Source of the DNA: Pseudomonas synxantha BG33R
GTDB lineage: Bacteria; Pseudomonadota; Gammaproteobacteria; Pseudomonadales; Pseudomonadaceae
Direction of reading: 5' to 3'
NCBI RefSeq assembly: GCF_000263715.2
Contig: NZ_CM001514.1
Coordinates: 3,227,674-3,291,673, forward strand
Length of the DNA stretch: 64,000 bases
The notes below the pieces were generated by a model. That model worked only from the letters and a program-made list of their open reading frames with translations. It made no database searches and was not told where the DNA came from. The position numbers were made by a program, and so were the translations under genes. Shown piece after piece: positions 46,005 to 55,519 of the stretch (position 1 is the first letter of the stretch; every line of letters begins with the position of its first letter).

Positions 46005-46272
46005 CGCAAACCTCGTCAAAGTAACCTCTAATGCCATGAACTTTATCTGGGCTTTCCAGGTAAGACCACCGGTCGCCATTAATAGTCGACATGTCTGTCA
46101 TTGATTCCGCGAAGGAGGAGCAAACCTCAACTATCGTAGGAAAAATCAATTAGCCGGTGCAGAGTACCAGCCTTTCCCCGTAAGATTCATGCCGGTCATG
46201 CTTCTGAATAGGACCTTATGGGTTCCTGTGTGACCGCTCACATCAAGTTTGCAGACTCTTCCAGGACACAAG

Positions 46273-47187
46273 ATGAACCGTAACGACCTGCGTCGTGTCG
46301 ACCTTAACCTCTTGATCGTATTCGAAACCTTGATGCATGAGCGCAGTGTGACCCGCGCCGCCGAGAAATTGTTCCTCGGCCAGCCGGCCATCAGCGCGGC
46401 CTTGTCGCGCTTACGCGGGTTGTTCGATGACCCGCTGTTTGTACGCACCGGGCGCAGCATGGAGCCCACGGCCCGTGCCGTGGAAATCTTCGCGCTGCTC
46501 TCCCCGGCCCTGGACTCGATTTCCACCGCCGTCAGCCGCGCCGCCGAATTCGACCCGGCCACCAGCACCGCCGTGTTCCGCATAGGCCTGTCCGATGACG
46601 TGGAATTTGCCCTGCTTCCGCAATTGCTCAAACGCCTGCGTTCCGAAGCCCCCGGCATTGTGCTGGTGGTACGCCGCGTCAATTACATCCTGATGCCCAG
46701 TCTGCTCGCCTCTGGTGAAATCTCCATCGGCGTCAGCTACACAGCCGACCTGCCGGCCAATGCCAAACGCAAGGTACTGCGGCGCAGCCTGCCAAAACTG
46801 CTGCGCGCCGACAGCGTGCCCGGCTCGCTGAGCCTGGACGACTTCTGCTCACGCCCCCATGCATTGGTGTCATTCGCCGGCGACCTGAGCGGGTTTATTG
46901 ATGAAGAGCTGGAGAAACTCGACCGCAAACGCCACGTAGTACTGGCCGTGCCGCAGTTCAACGGGCTCGGCACCTTGCTGGCGGGCACCGACATTCTGGC
47001 CACCGTGCCGGATTATGCGGCTGAAGCGTTGACCGCGGCGGGAGGGTTGCGCGCCGAAGACCCGCCGCTGCCCGTGCGCTCGTTTGAGCTGCATATGGCA
47101 TGGCGAGGGTCGCAGGATAATGATCCGGGGGAGCGGTGGTTGCGGTCGCGGATTCAGATGTTTTTCGGGGATCCGGATAGCCTCTAG
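46273..47187 (+). CDS. LysR-family transcriptional regulator
   Basis: 304 residues from ATG 46273. The N-terminal winged helix-turn-helix is typical (NLLIVFETLMHERSVTRAAEKL, FLGQPAISAALSRLRGLFDDPLF). The C-terminal periplasmic-binding-like domain (VFRIGLSDDVEFALLPQLLKRL) resembles the NodD/NahR/SyrM branch of LysR regulators, which bind aromatic effectors. It is divergent from the oxidoreductase gene and probably regulates it; effector unknown. Confidence 0.9.
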   Translation: MNRNDLRRVDLNLLIVFETLMHERSVTRAAEKLFLGQPAISAALSRLRGLFDDPLFVRTGRSMEPTARAVEIFALLSPALDSISTAVSRAAEFDPATSTAVFRIGLSDDVEFALLPQLLKRLRSEAPGIVLVVRRVNYILMPSLLASGEISIGVSYTADLPANAKRKVLRRSLPKLLRADSVPGSLSLDDFCSRPHALVSFAGDLSGFIDEELEKLDRKRHVVLAVPQFNGLGTLLAGTDILATVPDYAAEALTAAGGLRAEDPPLPVRSFELHMAWRGSQDNDPGERWLRSRIQMFFGDPDSL

Positions 47188-47268
47188 GCGTCGCCGGGAA
47201 GGCTGATCAAGAGGCTCGCTACCCGGCACAAGCGCCCCTCCGCTCAACGATTTAATACCCCGCCAATT

Positions 47269-48204
47269 TCAATCGCGGCGCAAAAGCGTATTCGGCGCCA
47301 CACCAAACGCCTTGCGAAACGCATGGCTGAAATGCGAGAAATCAGAAAACCCAAAGTCCAGCGCCGCCTCGGACACACTGCGTACCTGGCCACGCTCGAT
47401 CGCTTCTCGACTGGCATTCAGGCGCTCTTTCCAGATCTCTGCAACGGGGGTTTTCTGGTAGCGTGCGAAGGCCCGTGTAACGGTGCGGGTGGACACATTG
47501 TGTGCTTTGGCGATGGCTTCGATCGACAGGTCCGGCTCGGTCAAGTGGCGTTGGATGTACTGCATGATACGGCCGTAGAGGTCCATTTCCTGATGGCTTG
47601 TTTTCAGGTCCTGCAGTTCCAGGCTGATCACAAGCAGATCAAGCACAGCACTTGAGTAACGATTCGAGATGCGCTCATCCTGCAGCGACGCGGGCGTGCT
47701 TGCGGCCTGGTGCAGCATTTCGCGCAAGGGCACTACACCAGGACGCCGGTCGTCGAGGACCATCGCGGTGTATTCGGCAATACGTGGCAGGCGCTCGGTG
47801 AGCAACGCTCTCGGAATACGGATCAAGTGGTTTTCGGTACCACCCAGGCTGAAGCGAAACGCCTGGGTTGCGTCATAAAGAAACAAATTGCCCGTTGCCA
47901 GGTTGGCTTTTCTTGAGCCTTGTTCGATTTGCCCATGACCCTTTCGAGCGAAACCCAACCATAGATCTTCGGCCGGATCGCTGCGCAGGTGCTGCTCGGA
48001 ACGCTCCCAGTAATGCAACGGTGAAGACAGCGTACAGATGTCCAGCGCGCCGACTGTGTTAAGGGAGAGCGAGCCATCAAAGCGGCTCTGGGACAAGGGT
48101 TTGCTGTCGGCCGCCAGGCAATGGCGACAGACCACTTCTTTCCAATAATCAAACCGACGTGTTGCAGGGACGGCAAGGGTCGAATACTGAGTGTTCGGGT
48201 TCAT
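47269..48204 (-). CDS. AraC/XylS-family regulator, probable activator of the aldoxime-nitrile cluster
   Basis: 311 residues. Residues 20-190 form the AraC ligand-binding type 2 domain (RRFDYWKEVVCRHCLAAD, DLWLGFARKGHGQIEQGS, NLFLYDATQAFRFSLGG). Residues 205-310 hold two helix-turn-helices (SIEAIAKAHNVSTRTVTRAF; VSEAALDFGFSDFSHFSHAFRKAFGVAP). It faces away from oxdA across 940 bases. AraC-type activators control aldoxime dehydratase genes in other pseudomonads, so this assignment is likely but inferred from position. It is convergent with the LysR gene. Confidence 0.88.
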   Translation of the reverse strand: MNPNTQYSTLAVPATRRFDYWKEVVCRHCLAADSKPLSQSRFDGSLSLNTVGALDICTLSSPLHYWERSEQHLRSDPAEDLWLGFARKGHGQIEQGSRKANLATGNLFLYDATQAFRFSLGGTENHLIRIPRALLTERLPRIAEYTAMVLDDRRPGVVPLREMLHQAASTPASLQDERISNRYSSAVLDLLVISLELQDLKTSHQEMDLYGRIMQYIQRHLTEPDLSIEAIAKAHNVSTRTVTRAFARYQKTPVAEIWKERLNASREAIERGQVRSVSEAALDFGFSDFSHFSHAFRKAFGVAPNTLLRRD

Positions 48205-48404
48205 GACGCTGACCTCGACAACGATGCAATAGGCGCTCGAGAAGTTGTAACGTGCGGCCGATTGTCAGCCATCGAAGCAATTAACACGCCAAATGCAGTG
48301 GCAGGCCGGCTCAAGTGCTTCACCCTGTGATGACTCTCGTGGCTTCGGCCAGCCTTGGCACGCGGCCATCCTAAGCATAAGTATCTACTCAACTTTGTAG
48401 GTTG

Positions 48405-48660
48405 TAGCAGCCAACGGTAACCACGATGCGAAGCGAGCGGCTGTAGATCTTGATCTGCTTGTGATCTTGACCTTAGGCACCCCGTTAAACCACGCGGGCC
48501 GAACGCAGGCTTGAATTCGTGGGTAACCCGGCAGCACGCCGGGTTAGCCGCCGTCAGGGCGCAACCCTAGGTGGCCGTTACCGCAGGAACGGATATATTC
48601 GGTCTTATCCAACCCCCTCGCCGCCTGTCAGGCCGCCATCGCAGGCAAGCCAGCTTCCAC
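48405..48660. repeat. Non-coding intergenic repeat, copy 2
   Basis: GTAGCAGCCAACGGTAACCAC, CACCCCGTTAAACCACG, the hairpin TAACCCGGC (48524-48532)/GCCGGGTTA (48538-48546), GGATATATTCGGTCTTATCC and GGCCGCCATCGCAGGCAAG follow in the same order as copy 1 near 35.4 kb. The element lies in the AraC-oxdA gap (48205-49147). The right part of that gap (48661-49147) should carry the oxdA promoter; no certain gene is seen there. Confidence 0.75.
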
Positions 48661-49147
48661 ATTTGCACCGAGGGATGTCAGGTAGATAGGGGGCAGCTGT
48701 CAGGTCGTCACGGGAGCAATTTCTCTGGCCACAGGTTTCGCGTCGCACCGGAGTTGTGGCCCGTTTAAGGGCACAGCACATCACATCATCAGCCCGTGTG
48801 CACCAGCGCAGACCACAGGTGAACCTCCGTAGCAGGACTGTCTTTGCCAACCAAGCGGTTGTCTCACCGAACAAAGCGCTCCCTCCTCTGCCGGCCTAAT
48901 TTCCACCTCACAGCAGCTCATACCCCGCTGATGAGGCACGCCATGCATCGACACTCTGCACCACGATTGGCTGATTCCTCCTGGCTTCTGCAACGGCGCG
49001 ACCTCGCGCCTGAGGAGTCGGCTTATTGGTTGATTGAATGGGGAACCATGCAGCTGCTGCACCGACGGCAGGTCGCCAAGCGCACCCTGCCGCCGACGCG
49101 CTGACGCCCCCCCCGTAGGCCTGAACCAAAATAACGAGGAGCTCAAG

Positions 49148-50206
49148 ATGGAATCTGCAATCGACACACATCTCAAATGCCCACGCACCCTGTCCCGCCG
49201 CGTGCCCGAAGAGTATCAACCGCCGTTCCCGATGTGGGTGGCGCGCGCTGACGAGCAACTGCACCAAGTGGTGATGGCTTATCTGGGCGTGCAATATCAA
49301 GGCGATGCCCTGCGCGAGGTGGCCTTGCAGGCTATGCGCTACATCGTCGGCAGTTTCAACCAGGTCGACGGCCCGCAGAACTACGATTTGACTCAGCACA
49401 CCGACAGCAGCGGCTTTGAGAATCTGATTGTGGTCGGGTACTGGAAAGACCCTGCCGCCCATTGCCGCTGGCTGCGTTCCCGCCAGGTGAATGACTGGTG
49501 GAGTTCGCCGGAGCGCCTGAGTGAAGGCCTGGGTTACTTCCGCGAAATCACCGCGCCGCGCGCCGAGCAGTTCGAGACGCTGTACGCCTTCCAGGAGAAC
49601 CTGCCCGGTGTCGGCGCAGTCATGGAGGCCACCAGTGGCGAGATCGAAGAGCACGGCTACTGGGGCTCGATGCGCGACCGTTTCCCGATCTCCCAGACCG
49701 ACTGGATGAAGCCCACGAGCGAGCTGCAAGTGGTCGCGGGCGACCCGGCCAAGGGCGGACGCGTCGTGGTGCTGGGGCACGACAACCTCACACTGATTCG
49801 TTCAGGCCAGGACTGGGCGGATGCCGAGGCAGAGGAGCGCTCGCTCTACCTCGACGAAATTTTACCGACGTTGCAGGACGGCATGGACTTCCTGCGTGAC
49901 AACGGCCAACCGTTGGGCTGCTACAGCAACAGGTTCGTGCGCAATATCGACCTGGACGGCAACGTACTCGACCTGAGCTACAACATCGGTCACTGGCGCT
50001 CAGTGGAGAAACTCGAACGCTGGGCTGAATCCCACCCTACCCACTTGCGTATTTTCGTGACGTTCTTTCGCGTGGCCGCGGGCTTGAAGAAGTTGAGGCT
50101 GTACCACGAGGTGTCCGTGTCCGACGCCAAGAGCCAGGTCTTCGAGTACATCAACTGTCACGCGCAAACCGGCATGTTGCGCGACGCCCTGCCGCCCACC
50201 GCCTGA
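49148..50206 (+). CDS. oxdA: Aldoxime dehydratase
   Basis: 352 residues, ATG preceded by GAGGAGCTCAAG. The sequence is almost that of P. chlororaphis OxdA as I recall it, from the N-terminus MESAIDTHLKCPRTLSRRVP to the C-terminus. The known key residues fall at the same numbers: His299 in SHPTHLRIF (axial heme ligand) and His320 in RLYHEVSVSD (distal catalytic His). The hemoprotein dehydrates aldoximes to nitriles, with the substrate N bound to ferrous heme. It is the first enzyme of the cluster and feeds the nitrile hydratase encoded downstream. Confidence 0.96.
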   Translation: MESAIDTHLKCPRTLSRRVPEEYQPPFPMWVARADEQLHQVVMAYLGVQYQGDALREVALQAMRYIVGSFNQVDGPQNYDLTQHTDSSGFENLIVVGYWKDPAAHCRWLRSRQVNDWWSSPERLSEGLGYFREITAPRAEQFETLYAFQENLPGVGAVMEATSGEIEEHGYWGSMRDRFPISQTDWMKPTSELQVVAGDPAKGGRVVVLGHDNLTLIRSGQDWADAEAEERSLYLDEILPTLQDGMDFLRDNGQPLGCYSNRFVRNIDLDGNVLDLSYNIGHWRSVEKLERWAESHPTHLRIFVTFFRVAAGLKKLRLYHEVSVSDAKSQVFEYINCHAQTGMLRDALPPTA

Positions 50207-50243
50207 GCGCCCTCGGCGTTTAACACCCCAGCTTCTACCGCTT

Positions 50244-50262
50244 GCCACCCTTCACGGGTGGC
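50244..50262 (+). promoter_or_regulatory. Hairpin between oxdA and the outer-membrane gene
   Basis: GCCACCC (50244-50250) and GGGTGGC (50256-50262) form a perfect 7-bp stem in the 82-base gap, with no T run. It may tune relative expression or mRNA ends inside the operon. Confidence 0.45.
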
Positions 50263-50288
50263 CCGGCCCCCTGTGCGAGGAATAAACG

Positions 50289-51155
50289 ATGAACAAGATC
50301 CGCCTGCTGACTCTCTCCACCCTGTTGCCCGCCCTCCACGCGAACGCGGGTGAAGTCGCGCCTGGCGATTACGAGCAATATCCGGTCGGCGCTACTATCG
50401 GGGCGATTTATTACCAGCACGCCACTACGGACTCGGCTTACGCCAACGGACACAAGGTCAGCTCTGACTTCAGGGTGACCTCCGACGTTGGCATCCTGCG
50501 TCTGCTCCATGTGTATGCACTCAGCGACACAGTCACCATCGACCCGCAATTCCTCTTGCCTTTCGGGCACGTCTCCGGCGCAGGTGACGCCTCAGCACTG
50601 GGCAGTACTCGCGGCGTGGGCGACTTGATCCTCACCGCGCCGGTGAAATGGCGGTTCAACGAAGCCCGCGACACCCTCAGTATCGCCCCCTATGTGTATG
50701 TGCCTTCGGGGACGTATGACAAGGACGACGCACTCAACCTCGGGGAGAACCGCTGGAAATTCGAACTGCAGAGTGCCTACGTCAAGCACTTCACAGAAAA
50801 ATGGGCGATGGACCTGGTCGGCGGCGCGACCTGGTATGGCGACAATTCGGATTACGGTGCAAATGCCGACCGCATGAAGCAGGACGTGTCCTACGCAGCG
50901 CAAATCATGGGGCGCTACATGTCGGACGCCACCACCACCTTTGGTATTGGCTTGGGGCGTACCTGGGGTGGCGAGACAAACGTCGAGCATGTCAATCAGG
51001 ACAACGAACTAGGCACCACCAACTTGCGTCTCACTGCCACCAAGTTCGTCACCCCCACGGACCAGGTGCAACTGCAATTGGGCAAAGACCTCTCGGTGGA
51101 CAACGGCACCCGCGAAGACTTCCGTATGAACCTGCGTTACGCGCACATTTTTTAA
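50289..51155 (+). CDS. Outer-membrane channel-like protein (MetA-pathway phenol degradation family)
   Basis: 288 residues with a signal peptide (MNKIRLLTLSTLLPALHANAG) and ATG after GCGAGGAATAAACG. The mature part is made of alternating amphipathic beta strands (ATIGAIYYQHATTDSAYANG, VGDLILTAPVKWRFN, SIAPYVYVPSGTYD) and ends in Phe (YAHIF), as in outer-membrane barrels. It resembles the phenol MetA-pathway/SphA-like family often placed in catabolic operons for hydrophobic substrates. Located between oxdA and the amidase gene, it probably admits aldoximes or nitriles; this is inference. Confidence 0.8.
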   Translation: MNKIRLLTLSTLLPALHANAGEVAPGDYEQYPVGATIGAIYYQHATTDSAYANGHKVSSDFRVTSDVGILRLLHVYALSDTVTIDPQFLLPFGHVSGAGDASALGSTRGVGDLILTAPVKWRFNEARDTLSIAPYVYVPSGTYDKDDALNLGENRWKFELQSAYVKHFTEKWAMDLVGGATWYGDNSDYGANADRMKQDVSYAAQIMGRYMSDATTTFGIGLGRTWGGETNVEHVNQDNELGTTNLRLTATKFVTPTDQVQLQLGKDLSVDNGTREDFRMNLRYAHIF

Positions 51156-51325
51156 AACCAGAAACTGCGACCGCGCACCCTTGGCGCCTGGGTGTCCGGC
51201 TCAGCCAAGTCGATGTCTTTCTCAACCAAGCCGCCGGCTGGTTGCGCGGACTATCTTGAGCCCCAGGCCCGCTGATATTGAGCACGCAGTGCTCTTCGGC
51301 CACTTACGATAAGGACAGCCCAACC

Positions 51326-52840
51326 ATGGCAATCGCTCGCCCCACCCTTGAACAGCTATTGGATATTTCGAGCAGCCTGCACATGCAACTCAGTGCAAAG
51401 CAAGCCGATGAATACCTGGCGCTTATGCAGGCAAGCTTCGACGCTTATGACCTGGTTGACGAGCTGCCGGACTTCATCCCGCCGGTCCGTTATGAACGCA
51501 GCTCGGGCTATCGTCCCTCAGCCGCACACAACCCGCTCAACGCCTGGTACTTCCGCACCGAAGTCAACGGTGCGCGCGAAGGCAAGCTGGCGGGTAAAAC
51601 GGTCGCCCTCAAGGACAATATTTCACTGGCTGGCGTGCCCATGATGAATGGTGCCAAGCCGCTTGAAGGCTTCGTACCCGCCTTTGATGCCACGGTTGTC
51701 ACGCGCCTGCTGGATGCCGGCGCGACCATCCTCGGCAAGGCAACGTGCGAACACTACTGCCTGTCCGGCGGCAGCCACACCTCCGATCCTGCACCGGTGC
51801 ACAACCCCTATCGCCAGGGGTTTGCCTCCGGAGGCTCGTCTTCCGGCAGCGCAGCACTGGTTGCCGCCGGCGAGGTCGACCTGGCCGTCGGCGGTGACCA
51901 GGGCGGGTCAATCCGCATCCCTTCTGCCTTCTGCGGCACTTACGGCATGAAGCCGACCCACGGACTGGTGCCCTACACCGGCATCATGGCCATCGAAGCG
52001 ACTATCGATCACGCCGGTCCCATTACCGCAAACGTGCGCGACAACGCCTTGATGCTGGAAGTCATGGCCGGCGCCGATGGGCTTGATCCGCGACAAGCCG
52101 CGCCGCAGGTCGACGCTTACAGCGATTATCTGGAGCGCGGTGTCAGCGGGCTGAGGATCGGCATCCTGCGCGAAGGTTTTGAACTGGCCAACCAGGACCC
52201 GCGTGTGGCCTCGTGCGTACGCCAAGCCATTGCAGCGTTTTCGCGGCTGGGCGCGCAGGTCGAGGAGGTGTCGGTGCCTGAACACAACATTGCCGGTTCG
52301 CTGTGGCACCCCATCGGCTGTGAAGGTTTGATGATGCAGATGATGCACGGCAATGGGGCCGGTTTTAACTGGCAAGGGCTGTATGACCTTGGGTTGCTGG
52401 ACCAGCAAGCCGGATGGCGCGATCAGGCCAATGACCTGTCCGCCTCTCTCAAGCTGTGCATGTTCGTCGGGCAATACGGTCTGGAGCGCTACAACGGGCG
52501 TTTCTACGCCAAGGCACAAAACCTCAGGCGCGTGGCACGCGCCGGGTATGACGCCGCGTTGGCGCGCTATGACCTGCTGGTGATGCCCACCGTGCCGATC
52601 ATCGCCCAGCCCCACCCGCAGCCGGGTTGCTCGATTACCGAGTACGTGGCCCGTGCACTGGAAATGATCGGCAATGCCTCCGCCCAGGACATCACCGGCC
52701 ATCCGGCCATGTCGATTCCCTGCGGCCTGGTAGACGGTTTACCTGTCGGGCTGATGCTGGTCGGCAAGCACTATGCCGAAGGCACGATTTACCAGGCTGG
52801 CGCAGCGTTCGAGGCGTCGGTTGACTGGAAAAACTGTTAG
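51326..52840 (+). CDS. Amidase (amidase signature family)
   Basis: 504 residues from the ATG following AGGACAGCCCAACC. The Ser-cisSer-Lys triad is complete: Lys96 in [12 protein letters not shown], cis-Ser171 in GGSSSGSAA and the nucleophile Ser195 in [14 protein letters not shown]. These are the same positions as in the nitrile-hydratase-linked amidase of Rhodococcus as I recall. The N-terminal helical domain (about 1-65) is also typical of that subgroup. It hydrolyses the amide from nitrile hydratase to the acid plus ammonia. It precedes the nitrile hydratase genes by 76 bases. Confidence 0.94.
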   Translation: MAIARPTLEQLLDISSSLHMQLSAKQADEYLALMQASFDAYDLVDELPDFIPPVRYERSSGYRPSAAHNPLNAWYFRTEVNGAREGKLAGKTVALKDNISLAGVPMMNGAKPLEGFVPAFDATVVTRLLDAGATILGKATCEHYCLSGGSHTSDPAPVHNPYRQGFASGGSSSGSAALVAAGEVDLAVGGDQGGSIRIPSAFCGTYGMKPTHGLVPYTGIMAIEATIDHAGPITANVRDNALMLEVMAGADGLDPRQAAPQVDAYSDYLERGVSGLRIGILREGFELANQDPRVASCVRQAIAAFSRLGAQVEEVSVPEHNIAGSLWHPIGCEGLMMQMMHGNGAGFNWQGLYDLGLLDQQAGWRDQANDLSASLKLCMFVGQYGLERYNGRFYAKAQNLRRVARAGYDAALARYDLLVMPTVPIIAQPHPQPGCSITEYVARALEMIGNASAQDITGHPAMSIPCGLVDGLPVGLMLVGKHYAEGTIYQAGAAFEASVDWKNC

Positions 52841-52916
52841 CTGGCAGTCCCGCGCAGCGCAAAAAGAACAAGCCGCCAGGCGCTGCCCAGAAGCTTAACG
52901 ATGAGGAGTCAACTTA

Positions 52917-53510
52917 ATGAGCGCACATGAAGCAAGCACATCAACACCGGGCGAACGCGCGCAAGCACTACTGCAAGTGCTCAAACAGAAGGATCTGATC
53001 CCCGACGGTTACATCGAACACATGACACAGCTGATGGCGCACCAATGGAGCCCGGAGAATGGGGCTCGGGTGGTGGCCAAGGCGTGGGTAGACCCACAGT
53101 TTCGCGAACTGCTGCTCAAAGACAGCACCGCGGCGTGCGCCCAATTTGGCTATACCGGCCCGCAGGGTGAATACATTGTTGCGCTGCCAGACACACCCAG
53201 CGTGAAAAACGTGATTGTGTGCAGCCTGTGTTCCTGCACCAATTGGCCTGTCCTGGGCTTGCCGCCGGAGTGGTACAAGGGCTTCGAGTTCCGCGCCCGA
53301 CTGGTGCGCGAAGGGCGCACCGTGCTGCGGGAACTGGGCACCGAGCTGCCGGCCGACGTCATCGTCAAGGTATGGGACACCAGCGCCGAAACCCGCTATC
53401 TGGTGCTGCCTGTACGGCCCGAGGGCAGCGAATCTATGGATGAAGAGGCACTGCGAAAACTGATCACCAAGGATGTCCTTATCGGCGTGGCGCTGCCTTA
53501 CGTAGCGTAA
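52917..53510 (+). CDS. nthA: Nitrile hydratase alpha subunit, Fe type
   Basis: 197 residues. The metal claw is VCSLCSC with Cys102, Cys105, Ser106 and Cys107; Ser rather than Thr after the first Cys is the signature of the non-heme iron type. Cys105 and Cys107 would be oxidised to sulfinate and sulfenate. The rest (WSPENGARVVAKAWVDPQFRELLL, PVLGLPPEWYKGFEFRARLV) is full length for the family. With the beta subunit it hydrates nitriles to amides. A ribosome-binding site GAGGAG precedes the ATG, and the beta gene follows by 41 bases. Confidence 0.97.
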   Translation: MSAHEASTSTPGERAQALLQVLKQKDLIPDGYIEHMTQLMAHQWSPENGARVVAKAWVDPQFRELLLKDSTAACAQFGYTGPQGEYIVALPDTPSVKNVIVCSLCSCTNWPVLGLPPEWYKGFEFRARLVREGRTVLRELGTELPADVIVKVWDTSAETRYLVLPVRPEGSESMDEEALRKLITKDVLIGVALPYVA

Positions 53511-53551
53511 CCGGTGCCCTTTGTTTCTTGCACATTTCGGAGGTATTCACA

Positions 53552-54208
53552 ATGGATGGCTTTCACGATCTCGGTGGGTTTCAAGGCTTTGGCAAAGTCC
53601 CTCACACCATCAACAGCCTGAGCTACCAACCCGTGTTCAAGCAGGACTGGGAGCACTTGGCTTACAGCCTGATGTTTGTCGGCGCCGATCACTTGAAAAA
53701 GTTCAGCGTGGACGAAGTGCGCCACGCCGTGGAGCGCCTGGATGTACGCCAACATGTCGGCACCCAATACTACGAACGCTATGTCATCGCGACCGCCACC
53801 CTGCTGGTCGAAACCGGTGTGATTACACAGGCGGAACTCGATCAGGCCCTGGGTTCGCACTTCAAGTTGGCGAACCCCGCGCATGCCAGCGGGCGCCCAG
53901 CGATCACCGGCCGCGCGCCCTTTGAGGTGGGCGACCGAGTTGTGGTGCGCAATGAGTATGTGGCCGGGCATACTCGCATGCCGGCCTACGTGCGCGGTAG
54001 AGAAGGCGTGGTTGTGCACCGCACCGCGCAAAAGTGGCCCTTCCCTGACGCGATCGGCCACGGTGATCTGAGCGCGGCGCATCAGCCCACCTATCACGTC
54101 GAGTTTCGCGTGACAGATCTCTGGGGCGATGCAGCAGATGATGGCTTCGTGGTGGTCGACCTGTTCGAAAGCTACCTGGACCACGCCGATGGCACGGTGA
54201 GCGCATGA
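53552..54208 (+). CDS. nthB: Nitrile hydratase beta subunit
   Basis: 218 residues from the ATG after GGAGG, beginning [14 protein letters not shown], which is the invariant N-terminus of the family. Helical N-terminal half ([16 protein letters not shown]), then the SH3-like C-terminal barrel ([27 protein letters not shown]). It contributes arginines that contact the oxidised cysteines of the alpha subunit. Its stop overlaps the start of the activator gene by ATGA, which couples synthesis of enzyme and chaperone. Confidence 0.97.
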   Translation: MDGFHDLGGFQGFGKVPHTINSLSYQPVFKQDWEHLAYSLMFVGADHLKKFSVDEVRHAVERLDVRQHVGTQYYERYVIATATLLVETGVITQAELDQALGSHFKLANPAHASGRPAITGRAPFEVGDRVVVRNEYVAGHTRMPAYVRGREGVVVHRTAQKWPFPDAIGHGDLSAAHQPTYHVEFRVTDLWGDAADDGFVVVDLFESYLDHADGTVSA

Positions 54209-55449
54209 TGGACGGCGCCTTGACAGGCCGACTGCCGGTGACGGTGCTTTCCGGCTTCCTCGGCGCCGGCAAAACCACCCTGCTCAACCATATCCTGCGC
54301 AATCGCGACGGCCTGCGCGTAGCGGTCATCGTCAATGATATGAGCGAGGTCAACATCGATGCCGAGCAGGTGCAGCGCGACGTGGCGCTGCACCGGGGCC
54401 GCGATGAGTTGATCGAGATGAGCAATGGCTGCATCTGCTGCACGCTGCGCGCCGACTTGCTCGAGCAGATCAGCGCCCTGGCGCGCCAGCAACGTTTCGA
54501 CTACTTGCTGATTGAGTCCACGGGGATTTCCGAACCGATGCCGGTTGCCGAGACGTTCGCCTTCCTCGACGCGCAGGGCTTCAGCCTCAGCGAACTGGCG
54601 CGGCTCGATACTTTGGTGACGGTGGTCGATGGCAGTCGCTTTGAGGCATTGCTCGAATCGCCGGATATTGTGGTCCGCGACGACGCACCCACGCGCCACC
54701 TGACCGACCTGCTGATCGAGCAAGTGGAATACGCCAACGTCATTCTCGTCAACAAACTGGACCTGATCGACGAGCCCGGCTACCAGGCCGTGCACGCGAT
54801 TCTCGCCGGCCTTAACCCGAGCGCGCGGATCATGCCGATGGCTCAGGGTAACGTGGAGTTATCCGCCATCCTCGGTACCCACCTGTTTGATTTGCCTAGC
54901 CTCACGGCCTCGCCCGGCTGGATGAAAAAAATGCAGGCCGACGACACGCCGGCCTCTGAGTCGGACACCTATGGCGTGACCTCCTGGGTGTACCGCGAGC
55001 GTGCCCCGTTTCACCCGCAGCGATTGCTCGATTTTCTCCAGCAGCCCTGGCGCAACGGGCGCCTGTTGCGCAGCAAAGGTTACTTCTGGCTCGCCAGCAG
55101 GCACTTGGAAACCGGCCTGCTGGTGCAAAGCGGCAGGCAGTTCCAGTGGGGCTACGTCGGGCACTGGTGGAACTTCATCGAGCAGTCACAATGGCCGCAG
55201 GATGAATATCGGTTGCAGAGCATCATGACCAAGTGGGACAGCATTGTCGGCGATTGCCGGCAGGAGCTGGTCTTTATCGGCCAGGGCCTGGACACCCAAG
55301 CGCTGCAGCACGCACTCGACAACTGCCTGCTGAGCGCTCAGGAAATCGCCGCCGGCCCCTCGGCCTGGCCAGCCCTGCCGGGTGCGACAACTTTTGACTC
55401 CCAGGCCTTATCGGCGCCGACGCCGTCCTTGCAGGCTGACCCCATTTGA
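54205..55449 (+). CDS. Nitrile hydratase activator, CobW/P47K-family GTPase metallochaperone
   Basis: 414 residues. Walker [16 protein letters not shown] is near 15-30, the metal-binding CxCC motif is in [15 protein letters not shown] near 75, a Walker B-like [11 protein letters not shown] follows, and NKLDLID supplies the guanine-specificity motif. The C-terminal CobW domain ([20 protein letters not shown]) is present. In Fe-type clusters this P47K protein is required to load iron and obtain active enzyme. It overlaps the beta-subunit gene by four bases. Confidence 0.95.
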   Translation: MMDGALTGRLPVTVLSGFLGAGKTTLLNHILRNRDGLRVAVIVNDMSEVNIDAEQVQRDVALHRGRDELIEMSNGCICCTLRADLLEQISALARQQRFDYLLIESTGISEPMPVAETFAFLDAQGFSLSELARLDTLVTVVDGSRFEALLESPDIVVRDDAPTRHLTDLLIEQVEYANVILVNKLDLIDEPGYQAVHAILAGLNPSARIMPMAQGNVELSAILGTHLFDLPSLTASPGWMKKMQADDTPASESDTYGVTSWVYRERAPFHPQRLLDFLQQPWRNGRLLRSKGYFWLASRHLETGLLVQSGRQFQWGYVGHWWNFIEQSQWPQDEYRLQSIMTKWDSIVGDCRQELVFIGQGLDTQALQHALDNCLLSAQEIAAGPSAWPALPGATTFDSQALSAPTPSLQADPI

Positions 55450-55519
55450 CCGAGGTAGAGGTGCCCGCGCGGACTGCGTGGGTACAGACCCCATTCCAAC
55501 AATAATAATCAGGTACGTT

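Noticed and set aside
48931..49104. Possible small gene just upstream of oxdA (frame from MRHAMHRHSAPRLADSSW)
   Set aside because: The ribosome-binding site is poor, the composition is unlike neighbouring genes, and it lies in the expected oxdA promoter region; it cannot be supported without expression data.
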